Shown: positions 31,758 to 43,677 of the stretch, in pieces
Position numbering within the stretch: position 1 is the first letter of the stretch
How the letters are laid out: each line of letters starts with the position of its first letter
Source: Candidatus Eisenbacteria bacterium
GTDB lineage: Bacteria > Eisenbacteria > RBG-16-71-46 > JACRLI01
NCBI GenBank assembly: GCA_016235265.1
Contig: JACRLI010000002.1
Span: forward strand, 111,231 to 175,230
Reading direction: 5' to 3'
Length of the DNA: 64,000 bases
The notes under the pieces: generated by a model
Told to the model about the DNA's origin: nothing
The model's database searches: none
What the model saw: the letters and a program-made list of their open reading frames with translations, nothing else
Program-made: the position numbers and the translations under genes

Positions 31758-33356
31758 ATCGCTCTCAATGAAGTCCTGCGCTCACGGCACGAGAAGCTGG
31801 AGCGGCTGAAGGCTCTCGGCGTGGAGCCCTATCCCTACAGGTACGAGCCCACGCACCACGCGGAGGACATCCTCTCCGGGGCCGCGCAGTTCGAGGCGCA
31901 CCCGGAGGAGGTGGTGCGGGTGGCCGGACGGCTGGTTGCGCACCGGGGGCACGGCAAGGCGGGCTTCGGGCACGTGCTGGACGAGACCGGGAGAATCCAG
32001 GTCTACGCCAGGCAGGACATCCTGGGCGAGGACGGCTACCTGCTGTGGAAGGAACTGGACCTGGGGGACTTCCTCGGCGTGGAGGGGCCGGTGTTCCGCA
32101 CCAAGACCGGCGAGATCACGGTGCAGGCGCGGCAGCTCACGTTCCTGGCCAAGTCCATGCGCCCGTTGCCCGAGAAGTTCCACGGGCTCAAGGACGTCGA
32201 AGTGCGCTCCCGGCAGCGGTACGTGGACCTGGTGGCCAACCCCGAGGTGCGCGCGGTGTTCCGCAGCCGCAGCCGCATCGTCTCGTCCATGCGCCGCTTC
32301 CTCGAGGGACGCCGCTTCCTGGAGGTGGAGACCCCGATCTTACAACCCATCTACGGCGGGGCGTTCGCCAGGCCGTTCGTCACCCGGCACAACGCGCTGG
32401 ACATGGAGTTGTACATGCGGATCTCGTTCGAGCTCTACCTCAAGCGGCTGCTCGTGGGCGGGTTCGAGCGGGTGTTCGAGATCGGGCGCGACTTCCGCAA
32501 CGAGGGCGTGGATCGCTCGCACAACCCCGAGTTCACGCAGATGGAGGCCTACCAGGCCTACGCCGACTACCACGACATGATGGATCTCACCGAGGCCATG
32601 GTGGCCGCCATCGCCACCGAGGTGTTCGGCGGCACGCAGCTGCCCTACGGTGGGGACACACTGAGCTGGGCGGCGCCCTGGCCGCGGCTGCGGCTCTTCG
32701 AGCTGCTGCGGGACCACGCCGGCGCGGACCTCTCGGGCGGGGACGCGCGCGCCGCGCTCGACGCCTGCCGCCGCAACGGCATCACCCCCGGCGCCGACTG
32801 GGACTACGGCCGCGCCGTGGACGAGCTGTTCAGCGAGCGGGTGCAGCCTCGCCTGGTCCAGCCCTGCTTCGTGCTGGACTACCCCAGGGATCTCTCGCCC
32901 CTGGCCAAGGAGAAGCGCGGCGCCCCGCACCTGGTGGAGCGCTTCGAGGCGTTCGCCGGCGGCATGGAGCTGGCTAACAGCTTCTCGGAACAGAACAGCC
33001 CGCTGGCGCAGCAGCAGGCCTTCCGCCGCCAGGCCGAGCTGCGCGAGGCCGGCAACCTGGAGGCGCAGCCCGAGGACCGCGACTTCCTGCGCGCCCTGGA
33101 GTACGGCATGCCGCCCGCGGGCGGGTTGGGGGTCGGGGTGGACCGGTTGTGCATGCTGCTGACCGACCAGCACACCATCCGCGAAGTGCTGCTGTTCCCG
33201 CACCTGCGCCCCGAGCGCGACCTGGACGAGGAGGAGGGGGCGGGCGGCGAGGGACCCGGCGAGGGGGCTGGCGCCGGGCCTCGGGACGGGTCTGGCGCCG
33301 GGCCTCGGGACGCGTCCGGGGGCGGGCCCCGCGGCGGCTCCGGCGGGACGGAGTAG
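31758..33356 (+). CDS. lysS: Lysyl-tRNA synthetase, class II, apparent AUC start codon
   Basis: 532 residues. It charges tRNA-Lys. Anticodon-binding OB fold at about 55-140 (VRVAGRLVAHRGHGKAGFGHV), then the class II core: motif 2 FEIGRDFRNEGVDRSHNPEFTQMEAY and motif 3 GLGVGVDRLCMLLTD. The coding frame has no ATG, GTG or TTG between the predicted transcription start and the conserved N-terminus. AAGGAGG (31745-31751) lies 6 nt before an ATC codon at 31758, giving (M)ALNEVLRSRHEKLERLKALGV, the expected LysRS start. The C-terminus carries a non-conserved Gly-rich tail of ~40 residues made of 8-residue repeats. lolC-type gene follows after 1 nt. Confidence 0.92.
   Translation: MALNEVLRSRHEKLERLKALGVEPYPYRYEPTHHAEDILSGAAQFEAHPEEVVRVAGRLVAHRGHGKAGFGHVLDETGRIQVYARQDILGEDGYLLWKELDLGDFLGVEGPVFRTKTGEITVQARQLTFLAKSMRPLPEKFHGLKDVEVRSRQRYVDLVANPEVRAVFRSRSRIVSSMRRFLEGRRFLEVETPILQPIYGGAFARPFVTRHNALDMELYMRISFELYLKRLLVGGFERVFEIGRDFRNEGVDRSHNPEFTQMEAYQAYADYHDMMDLTEAMVAAIATEVFGGTQLPYGGDTLSWAAPWPRLRLFELLRDHAGADLSGGDARAALDACRRNGITPGADWDYGRAVDELFSERVQPRLVQPCFVLDYPRDLSPLAKEKRGAPHLVERFEAFAGGMELANSFSEQNSPLAQQQAFRRQAELREAGNLEAQPEDRDFLRALEYGMPPAGGLGVGVDRLCMLLTDQHTIREVLLFPHLRPERDLDEEEGAGGEGPGEGAGAGPRDGSGAGPRDASGGGPRGGSGGTE
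33270..33341 (+). repeat. Three 24-bp tandem repeats in the lysS 3' end
   Basis: Units at 33270, 33294 and 33318 encode GAGPRDGS, GAGPRDAS and GGGPRGGS. The first two differ at two bases; the third is more divergent. They lengthen the LysRS C-terminus beyond the family's usual end. Confidence 0.75.
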
Positions 33357-33357
33357 C

Positions 33358-34593
33358 TTGACCACCGAGAGCTTCATCGCCCGGCGCTACCTGCGGCCCC
33401 AGGGCACCACCGCGTTCATCGGATTGATCAGCGTGATCGCGGCCGTGGGCGTGTTCGTGGGCACCGCCGCGCTGACCGTGGTGCTGGCGGTGATGAACGG
33501 GTTCCAGGCCGAGGTCGAGACCCGCATCACCGGGACCAACGCGCACGTGGTGCTGCTGCCCGCCGACGACCGGGCGTGGTCGGACTACGCCGGGACGCTG
33601 GCGCGGGTGCGCGCCACGCCGGGCGTGACCGGGGCGGCCCCGTTCGTCTACACCAAGGCGCTGATCCAGTGCGGCGAGATCGCCGACGGGCTGGTGGTGA
33701 AGGGCGTGGACCTGGCGCAGGAGCGGGCGGTCACCTCGCTCGCCTCCAGCCTGCAGCCGCCGCTGCGCGCGATCCCCGACACCACCCCGGGCGGGCTGCC
33801 GGGCATCGTGCTGGGACGCGAGCTGGCCGACCGGCTGCGCGCGCGCCCGGGCTCGGTGGTGAACCTGTACTCGCCGCGCAACGCCGCGCGCACCTCCCTC
33901 GGATACGCGCCCAAGGCGCGCTCCTTCCGGGTGGTGGCGCTGTTTTCGAGCGGCCTGTACGAGTACGACTCGAGCCTGGGCTACCTGTCGCTGCGCGCGG
34001 CCCAGGACTTCTTCGACCTGCCCGGCGCCGTGACCGGACTGGAAGTGCGCATCGCGGATCTGTACCGCGCCCGCGAGGCGGGCCGCGAGCTGGCGGGTGC
34101 CGTGCCCTCCGAGCACCTGCGCGCCAACAACTGGATCGACCTCAACCGGAACCTCTTCGTGTGGATGCGCAAGGAGAAGCTGATCATGTCCATCATCCTC
34201 GGGTTGATCGTGGGGGTGGCGGCCGTGAACATCGTCTCCGGGCTGTTGATGGTGGTGCTGGAGAAGAAGCGCGACATCGGCGTGCTCAAGACCCTGGGGG
34301 CGCCGCCCGCGCAGGTGCGCCGCATCTTCCTGCTGCAGGGCCTGTGGATCGGCGGAGCGGGCACCCTGGCCGGCATGGGCACGGGGCTCACGCTGTGCTT
34401 CCTGCAGCTGCGCTTCCACCTGGTGCGGCTGCCCGGCGACGTGTACTTCCTGGAATCGCTGCCGGTGCGCGTCATGCCCCTGGACGTGCTCGTGACCGCC
34501 GCGGGCGCGGTGGCCGTGAGCCTGCTGGCCGCGTGGTATCCCGCCTGGTGGGCGTCGGGGCTCAAGCCCCAGGACGCCATCCGCTACCAATGA
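33358..34593 (+). CDS. lolC: LolC/LolE-family ABC transporter permease
   Basis: 411 residues from TTG 33358, one base after lysS, with GGAG just upstream. First membrane segment about 20-47 (FIGLISVIAAVGVFVGTAAL), a periplasmic domain to about 270, then three membrane segments in the C-terminal FtsX-like domain (IMSIILGLIVGVAAVNIVSGLLM, GLWIGGAGTLAGMGTGL, VLVTAAGAVAVSLLAAWYPAWWAS). LEKKRDIGVLKTLGAP is the coupling helix of this family. With the ATPase that overlaps it by 4 nt it would extract lipoproteins from the inner membrane for transport to the outer membrane. Only one permease gene is present, so a homodimer is implied. Confidence 0.88.
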   Translation: MTTESFIARRYLRPQGTTAFIGLISVIAAVGVFVGTAALTVVLAVMNGFQAEVETRITGTNAHVVLLPADDRAWSDYAGTLARVRATPGVTGAAPFVYTKALIQCGEIADGLVVKGVDLAQERAVTSLASSLQPPLRAIPDTTPGGLPGIVLGRELADRLRARPGSVVNLYSPRNAARTSLGYAPKARSFRVVALFSSGLYEYDSSLGYLSLRAAQDFFDLPGAVTGLEVRIADLYRAREAGRELAGAVPSEHLRANNWIDLNRNLFVWMRKEKLIMSIILGLIVGVAAVNIVSGLLMVVLEKKRDIGVLKTLGAPPAQVRRIFLLQGLWIGGAGTLAGMGTGLTLCFLQLRFHLVRLPGDVYFLESLPVRVMPLDVLVTAAGAVAVSLLAAWYPAWWASGLKPQDAIRYQ

Positions 34594-35294
34594 ACCCCGG
34601 TGCCGTGCCCGCGCCCGCGCTCGAGGCGCTCGGGGTGACCAAGGTCTACCGCTCGGGGGGGCAGGAACTCCCGGTGCTCCGCGGTGTGGACCTGGTGCTG
34701 ATGCCGGGGGAGTGGGTCAGCCTCGTGGGCGCCTCCGGCACCGGGAAGAGCACGCTGCTGCGGATCCTCGGCACGCTCGAGGCCCCCAGCGGCGGCGAGG
34801 TGCGCCTCGACGGCGTCGCGGTCACCGGGCAATCCGAAGCCGCCCTCGCGCGTCTGAGGAGGGAGAAGGTGGGCTTCGTGTTCCAGTTCCACAACCTGCT
34901 GGGCGAGTTCACCGCGCTGGAAAACGTGATGATGCCCGCGCTGCTCGCCGGCGTGGCGCCGCGCGAGGCGCGCGAGCGGGCCGCGGCGCTGCTGGAGGCG
35001 GTGGCACTGTCGGAGCGCTCGGGCCATCGGCCCGGGGAGCTCTCGGGCGGAGAGCAGCAGCGGGTGGCGGTGGCGCGGGCGCTGGTCAACGAGCCGGGGG
35101 TGGTCCTGGCCGACGAGCCGACCGGCAATCTGGACCCGGCCCGGGCGGGGGAGGTGGAGGAGCTCCTGGCGGGGCTGACCCTGGGCCGCGGGGCGGCCCT
35201 CCTGGTGGCCACCCACGACCCGAGAACGGCACGTAAAGCAAAGAGAATATTACAGTTGGATGGGGGGCTTGCGCGCGACGCCGTCTCCCTTTAG
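34590..35294 (+). CDS. lolD: LolD-type lipoprotein-releasing ABC transporter ATPase
   Basis: 234 residues; ATG overlaps the permease stop. Walker A GASGTGKST (about residues 48-56), Q-loop FVFQFHNLLGEFTALENVMMP, signature LSGGEQQRVAVARAL, Walker B VVLADEPTGNLD, and the switch His in VATHDPR. The HNLL-EFTALENV stretch after the Q-loop is typical for LolD. MacB-type exporters share this ATPase class, but the LolC-like partner supports lipoprotein release. Confidence 0.9.
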   Translation: MNPGAVPAPALEALGVTKVYRSGGQELPVLRGVDLVLMPGEWVSLVGASGTGKSTLLRILGTLEAPSGGEVRLDGVAVTGQSEAALARLRREKVGFVFQFHNLLGEFTALENVMMPALLAGVAPREARERAAALLEAVALSERSGHRPGELSGGEQQRVAVARALVNEPGVVLADEPTGNLDPARAGEVEELLAGLTLGRGAALLVATHDPRTARKAKRILQLDGGLARDAVSL

Positions 35295-35333
35295 GGTGAA
35301 TCAGGGGGCTGCCCGGTCCGATATTCCCTTTAT

Positions 35334-35354
35334 GGGGCCCGCTCCTTAGGCCCC
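35334..35354 (+). promoter_or_regulatory. Hairpin upstream of mcsA
   Basis: GGGGCC-CGCTCCTTA-GGCCCC: perfect 6-bp stem (35334-35339, 35349-35354) in the 101-nt gap between lolD and mcsA. No T-tail follows. No CtsR direct repeat or CIRCE inverted repeat is present in this gap. Confidence 0.35.
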
Positions 35355-35395
35355 CGCACCTCGAACGCCGTCCGCCCCGGCCCATCGGAGTCTCC

Positions 35396-35923
35396 ATGCA
35401 ACCGTGCCAGATCTGCGGAAAGAACCCGGCCTCGGTGCACTTCACCGAGATCGTGAACGGCAAGATGTCCGAGTTGCACCTGTGCGACACCTGCGCGCAC
35501 GACAAGGGCATCCAACCATCACTGGGCAAGGGCAAGTTCTGGATCTCCGACCTGATCGCGGGAATGGTGGACGAGACGGTCGGCGCCGAGTCCGAACGCG
35601 TCGGCAGGGTACAGTGCTCGGGCTGCGGGCTGCTGTACTCCACGTTCCGGGAGACCGGCAGGCTGGGCTGCCCGGAGTGCTACACCAGCTTCGGCGCGCA
35701 GCTCCGGCCGGTGCTGCGCCGCATCCACGGCGCCACGCGGCACATCGGCAAGGCGCCGCTGCGCGACCAGGGCCGGCTGCAGCAGCGCATGGAGATGGCG
35801 TCGCTGCACGACGAGCTGGAGCGCGCGGTGGAGCGCGAGGACTTCGAGAAGGCGGCCGAGCTGCGGGACCGCATCCGCACGCTCGAGACGACCGCCGCCC
35901 CCGGGAAGGGACACGAGGGATGA
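35396..35923 (+). CDS. mcsA: McsA-like zinc-binding, UvrB/C-motif protein
   Basis: 175 residues; ATG 35396. Two zinc-knuckle pairs are visible: CQIC with CDTC in the first ~35 residues, then CSGC with CPEC near 70-95. A UVR coiled-coil motif covers about 137-165 (LHDELERAVEREDFEKAAELRDRIRTLE). In Firmicutes McsA activates the arginine kinase McsB. Length matches family (about 180). Its stop overlaps the mcsB ATG. The gene order mcsA-mcsB-clpC equals the Bacillus ctsR operon minus ctsR. Confidence 0.9.
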   Translation: MQPCQICGKNPASVHFTEIVNGKMSELHLCDTCAHDKGIQPSLGKGKFWISDLIAGMVDETVGAESERVGRVQCSGCGLLYSTFRETGRLGCPECYTSFGAQLRPVLRRIHGATRHIGKAPLRDQGRLQQRMEMASLHDELERAVEREDFEKAAELRDRIRTLETTAAPGKGHEG

Positions 35924-36999
35924 CGCCCGCGCTGAAGGAGCTGGCCCGCCGCCCCAGCCGCTGGCTCGACGCCAGCGGCCCGCACTCCGAGGTGGTGCTG
36001 TCCACCCGCGTGCGGCTGGCGCGCAACGTGCTCGGTGCCCCGTTCACGCACCGGGCGCGCGAGGAGCAGCTGCACCAGGTGCTGCACAGCGTGGTGAGCG
36101 CCGCGCGGCGCACCGGCTCGCTGCGCGACAGCGTGCTGCTGCGCATGGGCGACCTGGCCGGGCTGGATCGCCAGTTCCTGGTGGAGCGCCACCTGGTCAG
36201 CCACGACCTGGTGGAGGGCTCCAGCACCCGCGGGCTGCTGCTGGGCCCCGACGAGACCGCCTCGATCATGATCAACGAGGAGGACCACCTGAGGCTCCAG
36301 GTGATCCACTCCGGCTTCCAGCTCGCGGAGTCGTGGCGCAGCGCCAACCACCTGGACGACGAACTGGACGGCCTGCTGGACTACGCGTTCTCGGAGGAGC
36401 TGGGTTACCTCACGGCCTGCCCCACCAACGCGGGCACCGGCCTGCGCTGCTCGGTGCTGATCCACCTGCCGGCCCTGGTGCTCACCAAGCAGATCACCAA
36501 GGTGCTGCAGGGCGTGACCCAGGTGGGCCTGGCCGTGCGCGGCTTCTACGGCGAGGGCTCGGAGGTGATGGGCAACTTCTTCCAGGTGAGCAACCAGACC
36601 ACGCTGGGTCACCGCGAGAAGGAGACGGCCGAGAACCTGGAGCGGGTCACGCGACAGCTGATCGAGTACGAGGAGAAGGCGCGCGAGGTGCTGCTGCGCG
36701 ACGCCCGGCTGCAGATCGAGGACAAGATCTACCGCGCCCTGGGCACGCTGGCGTACTGCCGCAGCATCGGGTCGCAGGAGACCCTGAACCTCAGCTCGGC
36801 GGTGCGCTTCGGCGTGGCGCTGGAGCTGCCGGGGCTGCCGCCGCTGCCGGTGCTGAACGAAATACTGGTATTCTCGCAGCCGGCGCACCTGCAGCGCATG
36901 CTGGGCCGCGAGATCGGCCCGACGGAACGCAACGTGGCCCGGGCGGAGTACGTCCGGGGCCGCCTGAATTCGAACGAGACCCGCGCGGATCGCGCGTAG
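35920..36999 (+). CDS. mcsB: Protein-arginine kinase McsB
   Basis: 359 residues. An ATP:guanido phosphotransferase-fold enzyme that phosphorylates arginine residues on proteins, marking them for ClpC-ClpP. Motifs: VVLSTRVRLARN near the N-terminus, MINEEDHLRLQ, CPTNAGTGLRCSVLIHLPAL with the reactive Cys, and GFYGEGSEVMGNFFQVSN. The short length without the N-terminal domain of creatine/arginine kinases is as in bacterial McsB. Context with mcsA and clpC makes the assignment firm. The unusual point is its presence in a genome with lipid A and outer-membrane genes rather than a Gram-positive one. Confidence 0.94.
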   Translation: MTPALKELARRPSRWLDASGPHSEVVLSTRVRLARNVLGAPFTHRAREEQLHQVLHSVVSAARRTGSLRDSVLLRMGDLAGLDRQFLVERHLVSHDLVEGSSTRGLLLGPDETASIMINEEDHLRLQVIHSGFQLAESWRSANHLDDELDGLLDYAFSEELGYLTACPTNAGTGLRCSVLIHLPALVLTKQITKVLQGVTQVGLAVRGFYGEGSEVMGNFFQVSNQTTLGHREKETAENLERVTRQLIEYEEKAREVLLRDARLQIEDKIYRALGTLAYCRSIGSQETLNLSSAVRFGVALELPGLPPLPVLNEILVFSQPAHLQRMLGREIGPTERNVARAEYVRGRLNSNETRADRA

Positions 37000-37022
37000 A
37001 CGACGGAAGTCCCGAGGGAGCC

Positions 37023-39461
<2,439 letters not shown>

Positions 39462-41996
39462 CGCACCCGCCCGCCGACCCGCGCCGGGGCGACGGGCGAT
39501 CCCCGCATGGATCCCCGCGGTCGCGGCGCTGCTGGCGCTGGCGGCCCCGCCGGCCCGCGCCCAGTTCCCGGGGGAGGAGGGCCGGCCCGGTCCCGGCGGG
39601 CCGGACCCGCGCGCGCAGGAGCGCCGCGTGCCGGCCCCCCATGACCCTTCGCGGGCCCTGAAACCGGCCGCTCCGGGCGCAATCACCCCCCTGCCGCCCG
39701 CGCCCGCCGACGCCGCCATGGTGGACTCGGTGTGGGTGAGCGGCGTGGCCCGCGTGGATTCCGCGCTGGTGGCCCGCAAGCTCGGCGTGCGTGCCGGCGA
39801 CCGCTACAACCCCGAGTCCGTCCGCCGCGGCCTGCGGGCGCTGTTCGACCTCGGCTACTTCTCCGACCTGCGACTGGACGCCGACACGCTCACCGACGGC
39901 ACGGTGGTGCTGACGCTGACGGTGCAGGAACGCCCCACCGTGGGCGCGGTGGAGTTCACCGGCAACAAGAACGTGGATGCCTCCAAGCTGCGGACCGCCG
40001 TGGGAGTGAGCCCGGGACAATGGGCCGACGCCGACATGCTGGCGGCGGAGGCGGGCAGGCTGCGCGAGTTCTACCGCGGCGAGGGCTACGCGGGGGCCGT
40101 GATCGAGGCCCGCCTGGTTCCGCCCGACTCCCGGATGCCCAACGTCATCTTCGAGATCCGCGAGGGCGACAAGGTCCGGATCGAAGCCATCACCTTCACC
40201 GGCAACCGCGCGTTCGAGGCCAAGCAGATCCGCAAGGCCCTGCAGACCCACCCGCACGGCTTCCTGCGCAGCGGCACCTACAAGCCGGAGGAGCTGGAAG
40301 CAGACGTGGAGAACGTGGCCACGTTCTACAAGGACCGCGGGTACCGGCAGGTGCACGTGGGCTCCCCGGAACTCGCCTACGACACCACCGGCACCCGGCT
40401 CACGGTGAACTTCCCGGTGATCGAGGGCCCACTGGAGCGGTTCGGCGTGACGCGATGGACCGGCTCCACGGTGTTTCCCGACTCCATGCTGCCGCACTTC
40501 CTGGACTACCGCCCCGGGGACGTGTACAGCCAGGCGAAGGTGCGCAAGACCATGGAGGCGATCTACGGCGCCTACCTGGACCGCGGCTACATATTCGCCG
40601 ACCTGGACCCGCAGATGGGCACCCGCGACTCGCTGGTGGACCTCCAGTATGCCGTCACCGAGGGCCGCCAGGCCCACCTGCGCGAGCTCAAGGTCACCGG
40701 CAACCAGCGCACCAAGGAGAAGGTGGTGCGCCGCCAGATCCTGATGCGCCAGGGGGACGTGTTCCGCCGCACCGCGCTGCAGCGGAGCCAGCGCGACGTG
40801 TTCTCGCTGGGGCTGTTCTCCAACGTGCTGGTGGACTACCAGCCCGCGCCGGAGCCCAATCCCAACGGCGACGTGGACCTGACCATCAAGGTGGAGGAGA
40901 AGGAGACCGGCACCGCCAGCGCGGGCGCGGGCTACTCCAGCCAGACCGGGATGACCGGCTTCGCGGACCTGGGACACAAGAACATCTTCGGCGGCGGGCA
41001 GTCCGTGAATCTCCACCTGGAGCGCGGCAGCAACGTGAGCGACTACCAGCTCAGCTACACCGAGCCCTTCTTCAAGGACACCCCCACCACGGTGGGCTTC
41101 GACGTGTTCAACACCTTCCGCAACCGGGCGTCGGCCTCGGTGTCCTCCATCGCCACCTACTACGACACCAAGCGCCGCGGCGCGGCGATCACCCTGGGCC
41201 GGCCGGTGGGCTTCATCGACTACAGCCGCTTCTCGTTCACCTACCGGCTGGAGGACGTGACGCTCACCAACTTCATCGACAGCCTGATCTGCAAGGACGG
41301 CTCGGCCACCTGCCCGGACTCGCTGAAGACGCTGAACGGCTCGTACACGCCGGACATCACCTACCTCAAGGGCCAGAAGTACCCGCAGCTGACCAGCTCC
41401 ATCACGGTGTACTTCACGCGCAACAGCACCAACAACCCGTTCTACGCCACGGCCGGCTCCGCGCTGACCTACCGTCTGGGAATCACCGGCGGGCTGCTGG
41501 GCGGCGTGGTGAGCTTCAACAAGCAGGTCCTGGACTGGAAGCACTACGTGCACCTGGGCGGGCCGTTCACGCTGATGCACCGCCACCGCCTGGGGGTGCT
41601 GGCGGGCAACAGCACGAATGCGAAGCTCGACCCGGTGCCGCTCTACGAGCTGTTCCGCCTGGGCGGGACCACCGAGGACTACCTGCGCGGCTACCCCGAC
41701 TATGACATCGTGCCCGAAGGCAACCGCCAGACGCTGGGCGGAAAGTGGGCGCTGGTGAACTCGCTGGAGCTGCAGTTCCCCGTGACCAACCCGGTGCACG
41801 GCGTGCTCTTCCTGGACGCCGGCAACACCTGGAACAGCTGGGCGGACATCAAGGCGCAGCCGCTCAAGTACCGCACTTCGATCGGACTGGGGATTCGCAT
41901 GGAGATCCCGATGCTGGGCCCGATCGGATTCGACTACGCGTACGGGTTCGCGCGGAAGAAGTGGGTGCCGCACATCCTGTTCGGAGGCCAATTCTG

Positions 41997-42581
41997 ATGC
42001 ACCACGGAGGCGCCATGAGACGGATCGCGGGTCGCGCCCTGGCCGTGCTGCTGCTCGCCTCGGCGGGCGCGGGCGCGGCGCGCGCGGAGGAGCTCAAGCT
42101 GGGGTTCGTGGACACCGCGCGCATCTTCGAGCAGTACAAGGTGGCGCAGGACGCCCAGCGCCAGTTCGATCGCGACGTCGAGAGCTGGAACCGCGACCTG
42201 CTGGACGCCAAAAATGAGATTGCGAAGCTCAAGCAGGAGTTGGACAATCAGGGCTTGGTGTTGAGCGACGCCAAGCGGCGGGAGAAGGAAGCCGTGCTCA
42301 CCCGCAAGCAGAGCGAGTACCAGAATCAGGCCGACGGCATCTGGGGCCCCAAGGGACGGGCCACCACGCGCAACGAGGACCTGGTCAAGGGCGTCATTGA
42401 CAAGGTGAAGAAGGCCCTCGACACGCTGGCCCAGAAGGAAGGGTACACGCTCATCCTCGATGCGGCCTCGAACCGGATCCTCTTCGGGAGCAAGTCCTTC
42501 GACCTCACCGACAAGGTCGTGGAGCAACTGAACAAGGAAGCCGCCGACAACTCGTCCGGCCTGGCGCCCGCCAAGCGTTGA
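41997..42581 (+). CDS. skp: OmpH/Skp-family periplasmic chaperone
   Basis: 194 residues. Signal peptide MRRIAGRALAVLLLASAGAGAARA. Mature part starts with LGFVDTARIFEQYKVAQDAQRQFDRD, followed by a long charged coiled coil (about 40-130: LLDAKNEIAKLKQEL, DAKRREKEAVLTRKQ), then the small beta-associated end. Skp holds unfolded outer-membrane proteins for BamA. The ATG at 41997 (TGATG junction with bamA, GGAGG 9 nt upstream) is chosen; ATG 42015 with GGAGG at 4 nt is equally compatible with the signal peptide. bamA-skp-lpxD is a widely conserved order. Confidence 0.9.
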   Translation: MHHGGAMRRIAGRALAVLLLASAGAGAARAEELKLGFVDTARIFEQYKVAQDAQRQFDRDVESWNRDLLDAKNEIAKLKQELDNQGLVLSDAKRREKEAVLTRKQSEYQNQADGIWGPKGRATTRNEDLVKGVIDKVKKALDTLAQKEGYTLILDAASNRILFGSKSFDLTDKVVEQLNKEAADNSSGLAPAKR

Positions 42582-42645
42582 CCGACGGGCCGGGCCTGCC
42601 CGCGCGGGGCCCGGGGGTCGCGACACCAGGGGACTCGAACCAAGC

Positions 42646-43677
42646 ATGAGACTTGCCCAGATCGCCGAGAGGATCGGCGGAATGCTCCTCGGGGACGGCG
42701 ACGTCGAGATCACCGGGGTGGCCGGAATCCGCGAGGCCGGTGCGGCCGACCTCACGTTCCTGGCCAACCCGCGCTATGAGCGCTACCTCGAGGCCACCGC
42801 CGCGGGAGCGGTGCTGGTCGGCCCGGGGGCGCCCACCTGCCGGGTTCCGGCGGTGCGGGTCGAGAACCCCTACCTGGCGTACGTCCAGGCCATCAAGCTG
42901 ATCTGCGGCAACGGCGCCAATGCCGCCCCCCCGGGGGTGCACCCCATGGCGGTGGTATCCGCGTCGGCGGTGCTGGGCCGCAACGTGTCGGTGGGCCCGC
43001 TCGCGGTGGTGGAGGACGGGGCGCGGCTGGGCGAGGGCACCGTGGTGTCGGCCCTGGTGTACGTGGGCCGGGAGGCGGTCGTGGGCTCCGGGTGCGTGCT
43101 GCATCCGCATGTGGCGGTGCACGCGCGCTGCGAGCTGGGCGACCGCGTGATCGTGAAGGCCGGCGCGGTGATCGGCGGCGACGGCTTCGGATACGTCTGG
43201 GACGGCGAGGCGCACCAGAAGATCCCGCACCTGGGGCGCGTGGTCCTGGAGGATGACGTCGAGATCGGCGCCAACACCACCATCGATCGCGGCACCACCG
43301 GCGAGACCCGGGTGGGTCGCGGCACCAAGGTGGACAACCAGGTCCAGATCGCGCACAACGTGCGCGTGGGACAACAGGGCCTGATCGCGGCCCAGGTCGG
43401 CATCTCCGGATCCACGGAGCTGGCGGACCGGGTGACCGTCGCAGGCCAGGTGGGGATGGTGGGTCACATCCACGTGGCCGAGGGCGCCTTCCTGAGCGCC
43501 CAGGCCGGCGTGGACAAGAACGTTCCGGAGGGCGCGGTGTGGCTCGGCAGCCCGGCGCGCGACCGCGGCCGGGCGTTGCGCGAGCTTTCCGCGCTCACGC
43601 GGCTGCCGGAACTGGTCAAGAAGGTCCGCGACCTCGAGGAGCGGATCCGCGAGTTGGAGCAGGGGACCCCGAAATGA
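42646..43677 (+). CDS. lpxD: UDP-3-O-acylglucosamine N-acyltransferase
   Basis: 343 residues; ATG 42646. Adds the N-linked hydroxyacyl chain in lipid A synthesis. N-terminal uridine-binding domain ([14 protein letters not shown]), then a left-handed parallel beta helix of hexapeptide repeats (about 100-290). The catalytic His is in [13 protein letters not shown]-terminal helix ([19 protein letters not shown]) is normal. Ends with ATGA overlap into lpxC-fabZ. Confidence 0.96.
   Translation: MRLAQIAERIGGMLLGDGDVEITGVAGIREAGAADLTFLANPRYERYLEATAAGAVLVGPGAPTCRVPAVRVENPYLAYVQAIKLICGNGANAAPPGVHPMAVVSASAVLGRNVSVGPLAVVEDGARLGEGTVVSALVYVGREAVVGSGCVLHPHVAVHARCELGDRVIVKAGAVIGGDGFGYVWDGEAHQKIPHLGRVVLEDDVEIGANTTIDRGTTGETRVGRGTKVDNQVQIAHNVRVGQQGLIAAQVGISGSTELADRVTVAGQVGMVGHIHVAEGAFLSAQAGVDKNVPEGAVWLGSPARDRGRALRELSALTRLPELVKKVRDLEERIRELEQGTPK

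Noticed and set aside
35295-35395. CtsR or CIRCE operator upstream of mcsA
   Set aside because: No tandem GGTCAAA-like heptads and no TTAGCACTC-type inverted repeat; only an unrelated short hairpin is present.
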